Part shown: positions 28,809-31,986 of the stretch, piece after piece
Position numbering within the stretch: the stretch's first letter is position 1
Layout of the letters: each line of letters starts with the position of its first letter
Origin: CAYWVR01 sp964461715
GTDB lineage: Bacteria; Planctomycetota; Phycisphaerae; FEN-1346
Direction of reading: 5' to 3'
DNA length: 31,986 nt
Assembly (NCBI GenBank): GCA_964461715.1
Contig: CAYWVR010000037.1
Span: forward strand, 1-31,986
Translations under genes and position numbers: made by a program
Notes under the pieces: model-generated
Database searches by the model: none
What the model was told of the DNA's origin: nothing
Seen by the model: only the letters and a program-made list of their open reading frames with translations

Positions 28809-31679
28809 CTACTTGGCCCCATGCGCCTTGAGAAGCTGCTGGATAGACTCTCGCTTGCGCTTCCGGGCCCTGTCCCACGGGGACCCTTGCTTGGGACTCT
28901 TGAGGTTCGGGTCGGCCCCCTTCTCCAGCAGAAGCCGCACCAGCCCCCCGTCGCGGCGGTCCACGGCCCGCACGAGGGGCGTCCATTGGCCGTCGTCGCG
29001 GTTCGGATCGGCCCCGGCGGCCAGCAGGGCCTCGACGATCTCCCTTTCGCGGCAATCGACGGCCCGCACGAGGGGCAAGTGATCGTCGTCGGGTTCCCCG
29101 ACGTTCGGGTCGGCCCCGGCCGCCAGGAGCCGCTTGACGACGGATGCCTTTTCCGCCTCCACGGCCCTGTAGAGGGGTTTGCGACCCGATCCACCCAGGT
29201 TCGGGTCCGACCCGAACGCCAGCAGCAACTCGACCATCGCCTCGTTGGCGTGGGCGGCGGCCTCGTAGAGCGGCGTCACGCCGTCGTCCTGACGGTTCGG
29301 GTCCGCCTCGGCCTCCAGAAGCACCCGGGCCACCTCCAGGCGCCCTTCCTTGGCGGCATAATGGAGCGGCGTGCCGTGCTGGCAGTGGGCGTTCACGTTC
29401 GCCCCGCGCTCGATCAGGAACGTGGCCAGGTCCGCGAAACCGTAGCGGGCCGCATAGTGCAGCGACGTGCCGTTCGGTGCGTGGATGTCAACCGGCATCC
29501 CCCGCTCAAGAAGCAGCTTCACGACCTCCGTATGCCGGTTCTTGACCGCTTTGTGCATCGCCGTCTCATAGCCGTCCCGAGCCTCCAGGTTCGCCCCGGC
29601 TTCCAGCAGGAGGCGGCAAACGTCCGCGCGGCCCGCTTCCGCGGCCATCGGCAGGGCCCGGCCCTCGTCCACGTTCACCTTCGCCCCGTGCTCCAGCAAC
29701 AGGGCCGCGAGCTCGGCGTCCAGGCGGGCGGCCTTGACGAGCGGGGCCTCGCCCTCGCCGTCGCCCCCGAGGTCCAGCTTCGCCCCGGCCTCGATGAGGC
29801 GGCGGGCCACGTGCGGCCGGCCGTACTCGATGGCCTCGCCGACGGGGGTATTGCGGCGGCCACGAGCGTTGACGTCGGCACCCTTGGCGATCAGGTGCTC
29901 CACCATCTCCCGCGGCCCCCAACGGGCCGCCAGGACCAAAGGCGTGCCTTCCTCGTCGCGGGCCTCCAGGTCGGCCCCGGCCTCCAGAAGGGCGTCCACG
30001 ACCTCCGCATCGGCTCCCAGGACGGCCTCGTGCAGCGGCGTGGCGCCCTTGCCGTCGGCGGCCTTCGGGTCGGCCCCGTGCTCCAGGAGCAGCCGCACGA
30101 GCCCCGCATGACCGGCGGCGGCGGCCTCGTGGAGGGGGGTGCGGCGGTCGCGGTCGGCGTGTTTCGCCTCGGCGCTCTTGGCCAGGAGCCTCCGCACGAG
30201 GTCCTCCGAACCCGCCCGGACGGCCTCGAAAAGGGCCGTCACGCCCTGTCGATCGGCCTTCCGGACCTCCGCGCCGGCCCTGACGAGGGCCTCGGCCGTG
30301 GCGGCATCCCCGCGCCCGCAGGCCTGCATCAGGGGCGTCCGGTCCTCATCGTCGGCCTTCCCGGGGTCCGCCCCCTTCGATAGGAGCATCCGGGCCACCT
30401 CGCCGTAACCCCCCAGGCAGGCCTCCATCAGGGGGGTGCGGCGGCGGTCGTCCTGAGCGTTCACGTCCAGCTTGTGCGTAAGGAGCCGCGCGGCCAGCTC
30501 CCCGTACCCCCGCTCCGCCGCCAAGTGCAGTGCCGAGCGGCCGTTACGATCCTCGATCCGCGGGTCCGCGCCCTTCGCGATGAGCAGCTCGACCACCTCT
30601 CGGTGGCCCCGCTCGACCGCGGCCAGCAGCGGCGGGAGGTCGTCTTTGTGGCGGCCCCTGCGCTTGCCCCGGCCGTCCGGGTCGGCCCCGGCCGCCAGCA
30701 GCATCTTCACCAAATCCGCCCTCCCGGACGCCGCAGCGTACGTTAGAGGCACGTATCCGCCCCGGTCCGGCACATCCAGCCTCGCCCCGCGCCGGATGAG
30801 AAGCCGCACGACGTCCGCGTGGCCGGCCTCCAGGGCCGCCGTCAGGGGCCCCCCTTCGCGGCGTGTCATCTTGGCCCCGGCGTCGAGGAGCAGCTCGCAG
30901 ATGTCCAGCCGACCGGCCTCTGCGGCCCTTAGGAGGGGGTCGAAGCCGCCTTCCGCCTCCTGCGGCGACGCCCCCCGCGCAAGGAGCAGCTCGCACACCC
31001 TCTCATATCCCCCCTCCACTGCCAGGTCGAGTGGCCGCAGGCCCTCGGAATTCCGGGCGTTTACGTCAGCATCGGCCTTCAAAAGGGCCCTCACGGCCCC
31101 GGTACGGCCGTTTCGGGCCGCCACGTGCAGCGCCATTTCGCCCGTGCCGAGCGGCTCCTTGGGGTCCGCCCCGGCGGCGAGGATGGTGCCGGTGGCCCGC
31201 TCCCCGCCCGCCTCGCACGCCAGAAGGAGCAGTTCCCGAGCCCCCGGCACCTCCTTTTCGAGCGCAGCCCCTGCTTCCAGTAGCGCCAGGGCCGTTTTCG
31301 GGTGCGATTCGTACCGCGCGAGGCGAACCGGCGTCCGTCCCGCCGCATCGGCCGCGTCCACCGCGGCTCCGGCCTCTAAAAGGGCGTCGACGGCCCGTAG
31401 ATGCCCATTCAGGGCCGCAACGTGAAGGGGCGTCCGCCCGTCGGCATCGCGGGCCGAGACGTCCTCTCCGGCTGCCAGAAGGGCTTCCAGGGCCGCGAGA
31501 TCGCCGCTTTGGGCCGCCTCGTGGAGGGTCTCGCCGCGACCGGCGGGGGCGGCGTCGGAATGGCCCCGGGAGGCCGAATTCGGGCCTTCAGAAGCGCTTT
31601 CGGGCGATTCCCCGGCGCACCCGGCCACGAGCATCGCCAGGGCCGCCATCACCCATCCGTGCCGGCAGGGCCATCGCAT
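28809..31679 (-). CDS. Very long ankyrin-repeat lipoprotein
   Basis: 956 residues. The signal ends in lipobox LVAGC (Cys21). A Ser/Glu linker runs to residue 50. Then about 26-27 ankyrin repeats of 33 residues follow to the end, shown by recurring TPLHEAAAAGHAGLVRLLLEHGADP-type units such as RTPLHVAALNGHLRAVDALL and TPLVLAARWGPREMVEHLI. No catalytic domain is seen. It should be a periplasmic or surface scaffold for protein binding. An ankyrin lipoprotein of this length is unusual. It begins the minus-strand run with the three membrane proteins downstream. The ribosome site is weak. A promoter lies at 31713-31740. Confidence 0.9.
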   Translation of the reverse strand: MRWPCRHGWVMAALAMLVAGCAGESPESASEGPNSASRGHSDAAPAGRGETLHEAAQSGDLAALEALLAAGEDVSARDADGRTPLHVAALNGHLRAVDALLEAGAAVDAADAAGRTPVRLARYESHPKTALALLEAGAALEKEVPGARELLLLACEAGGERATGTILAAGADPKEPLGTGEMALHVAARNGRTGAVRALLKADADVNARNSEGLRPLDLAVEGGYERVCELLLARGASPQEAEGGFDPLLRAAEAGRLDICELLLDAGAKMTRREGGPLTAALEAGHADVVRLLIRRGARLDVPDRGGYVPLTYAAASGRADLVKMLLAAGADPDGRGKRRGRHKDDLPPLLAAVERGHREVVELLIAKGADPRIEDRNGRSALHLAAERGYGELAARLLTHKLDVNAQDDRRRTPLMEACLGGYGEVARMLLSKGADPGKADDEDRTPLMQACGRGDAATAEALVRAGAEVRKADRQGVTALFEAVRAGSEDLVRRLLAKSAEAKHADRDRRTPLHEAAAAGHAGLVRLLLEHGADPKAADGKGATPLHEAVLGADAEVVDALLEAGADLEARDEEGTPLVLAARWGPREMVEHLIAKGADVNARGRRNTPVGEAIEYGRPHVARRLIEAGAKLDLGGDGEGEAPLVKAARLDAELAALLLEHGAKVNVDEGRALPMAAEAGRADVCRLLLEAGANLEARDGYETAMHKAVKNRHTEVVKLLLERGMPVDIHAPNGTSLHYAARYGFADLATFLIERGANVNAHCQHGTPLHYAAKEGRLEVARVLLEAEADPNRQDDGVTPLYEAAAHANEAMVELLLAFGSDPNLGGSGRKPLYRAVEAEKASVVKRLLAAGADPNVGEPDDDHLPLVRAVDCREREIVEALLAAGADPNRDDGQWTPLVRAVDRRDGGLVRLLLEKGADPNLKSPKQGSPWDRARKRKRESIQQLLKAHGAK

Positions 31680-31986
31680 CGAACCGTTCCCGGGTCCCGA
31701 AAGGCACCCCCCATGATAGGGTAAACCCGCCCCAGGTCAAGCGGCACCGGTCGACTTCGGCCCTCTCTTCATCCTCTCGCTCTCGCTACAATGCGCCCAA
31801 CGAGGACATTTGAGCAAATGAAACCTCGGACCTTCCACCCCCAAGATGTTGGGGTCGGCGAAGCGGACAGGCGGATCGCGAGGCCGGCGGGAAGGTGCGC
31901 AAGATGGGGGGGCCGGGCGCCTTGCGCGCGGACGTTTGGCGGAATTCGTGAAACGTTTTATCCCTAAGCGACACACTTTCTGCGAC
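31680..31986. other. Non-coding right edge
   Basis: No convincing gene in these 307 bases. It holds the ankyrin gene promoter and a small perfect hairpin, CCCCAA (31839-31844) with TTGGGG (31849-31854). It also holds a 49-codon + strand ORF from ATG 31818 to 31967, which has no good ribosome site or family match, and overlapping minus-strand ORFs of no clear merit. The last 60 bases turn AT-richer, as before a promoter. Confidence 0.5.
31713..31740 (-). promoter_or_regulatory. Promoter of the ankyrin lipoprotein operon
   Basis: On the minus strand TTGACC (31735-31740), 16 bases, TATCAT (31713-31718). Both boxes have one mismatch. Transcription from about 31706 gives a leader of about 27 bases. 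Confidence 0.55.

Noticed and set aside
28443..30383. Long open frame (646 codons) on the + strand opposite the ankyrin gene, showing periodic repeats
   Set aside because: The apparent repeats mirror the 99-base ankyrin periodicity of the true minus-strand gene.
31818..31967. 49-codon + strand ORF near the right edge
   Set aside because: Ribosome site is 11 or more bases away, the promoter is weak, and the product has no recognisable features.

Overview
The window is very GC-rich, gene-dense bacterial chromosome. Several features suggest a planctomycete-like, Gram-negative-type organism. These are a secreted PEP-CTERM metalloprotease, a large toroid plus double DUF4159-type protein, small zinc-ribbon membrane proteins, several lipoproteins with clear lipoboxes, and a NrfHA nitrite reductase. 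This placement is inference from gene families, not a tree. A run of exactly 100 N (25304-25403) inside nrfA shows the sequence is a scaffolded draft. No rRNA, tRNA, CRISPR array or insertion sequence was recognised.

Layout. (1) 1-4978, + strand: 3' part of infB, a DUF503/YlxP gene, rbfA, an endonuclease III-like protein with a lysine-rich tail, and hisG. (2) 5039-8362, +: a TPR lipoprotein and yebC. (3) 8388-14533, - strand: PEP-CTERM metalloprotease, thyX coupled to a homocysteine methyltransferase, an iron-sulfur flavoprotein coupled to a NYN-domain nuclease, and glmS. (4) 14733-15958, -: two zinc-ribbon membrane proteins. A divergent promoter region separates them from a + strand lipoprotein/JAMM pair (16184-17316). 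(5) 17340-19269: a LexA/CI-type self-cleaving repressor facing a lower-GC segment with a strong promoter and small unrecognised ORFs. (6) 19415-20896: B12-binding radical SAM enzyme, convergent with the DUF4159 protein (20918-23482, -). (7) 23599-25982, +: nrfH, a small acidic lipoprotein, a CsbD protein and nrfA. (8) 26014-31679, -: a likely operon of an ankyrin-repeat lipoprotein (first), a carboxypeptidase-regulatory-like membrane protein, an EamA exporter and a YdjM-like membrane hydrolase. The last 300 bases hold only a promoter and no convincing gene.

How the parts work together. The infB-ylxP-rbfA block is the usual translation initiation/30S maturation cluster. ThyX and the homocysteine methyltransferase share one-carbon chemistry. 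NrfH and NrfA together reduce nitrite to ammonium at the membrane. Many transcription units carry a recognisable sigma70-type promoter of the form TTGxxx-16/17-TAxxxT.

The most unusual signals are four. First, a consensus promoter and a perfect 15-bp hairpin bury the Shine-Dalgarno of the NYN nuclease gene. Second, an endonuclease III homologue has lost its catalytic lysine and hairpin glycines but keeps its Fe-S cluster and has gained a histone-like tail. Third, there is a damage-responsive-looking repressor switch next to orphan genes. Fourth, two small genes sit between nrfH and nrfA.
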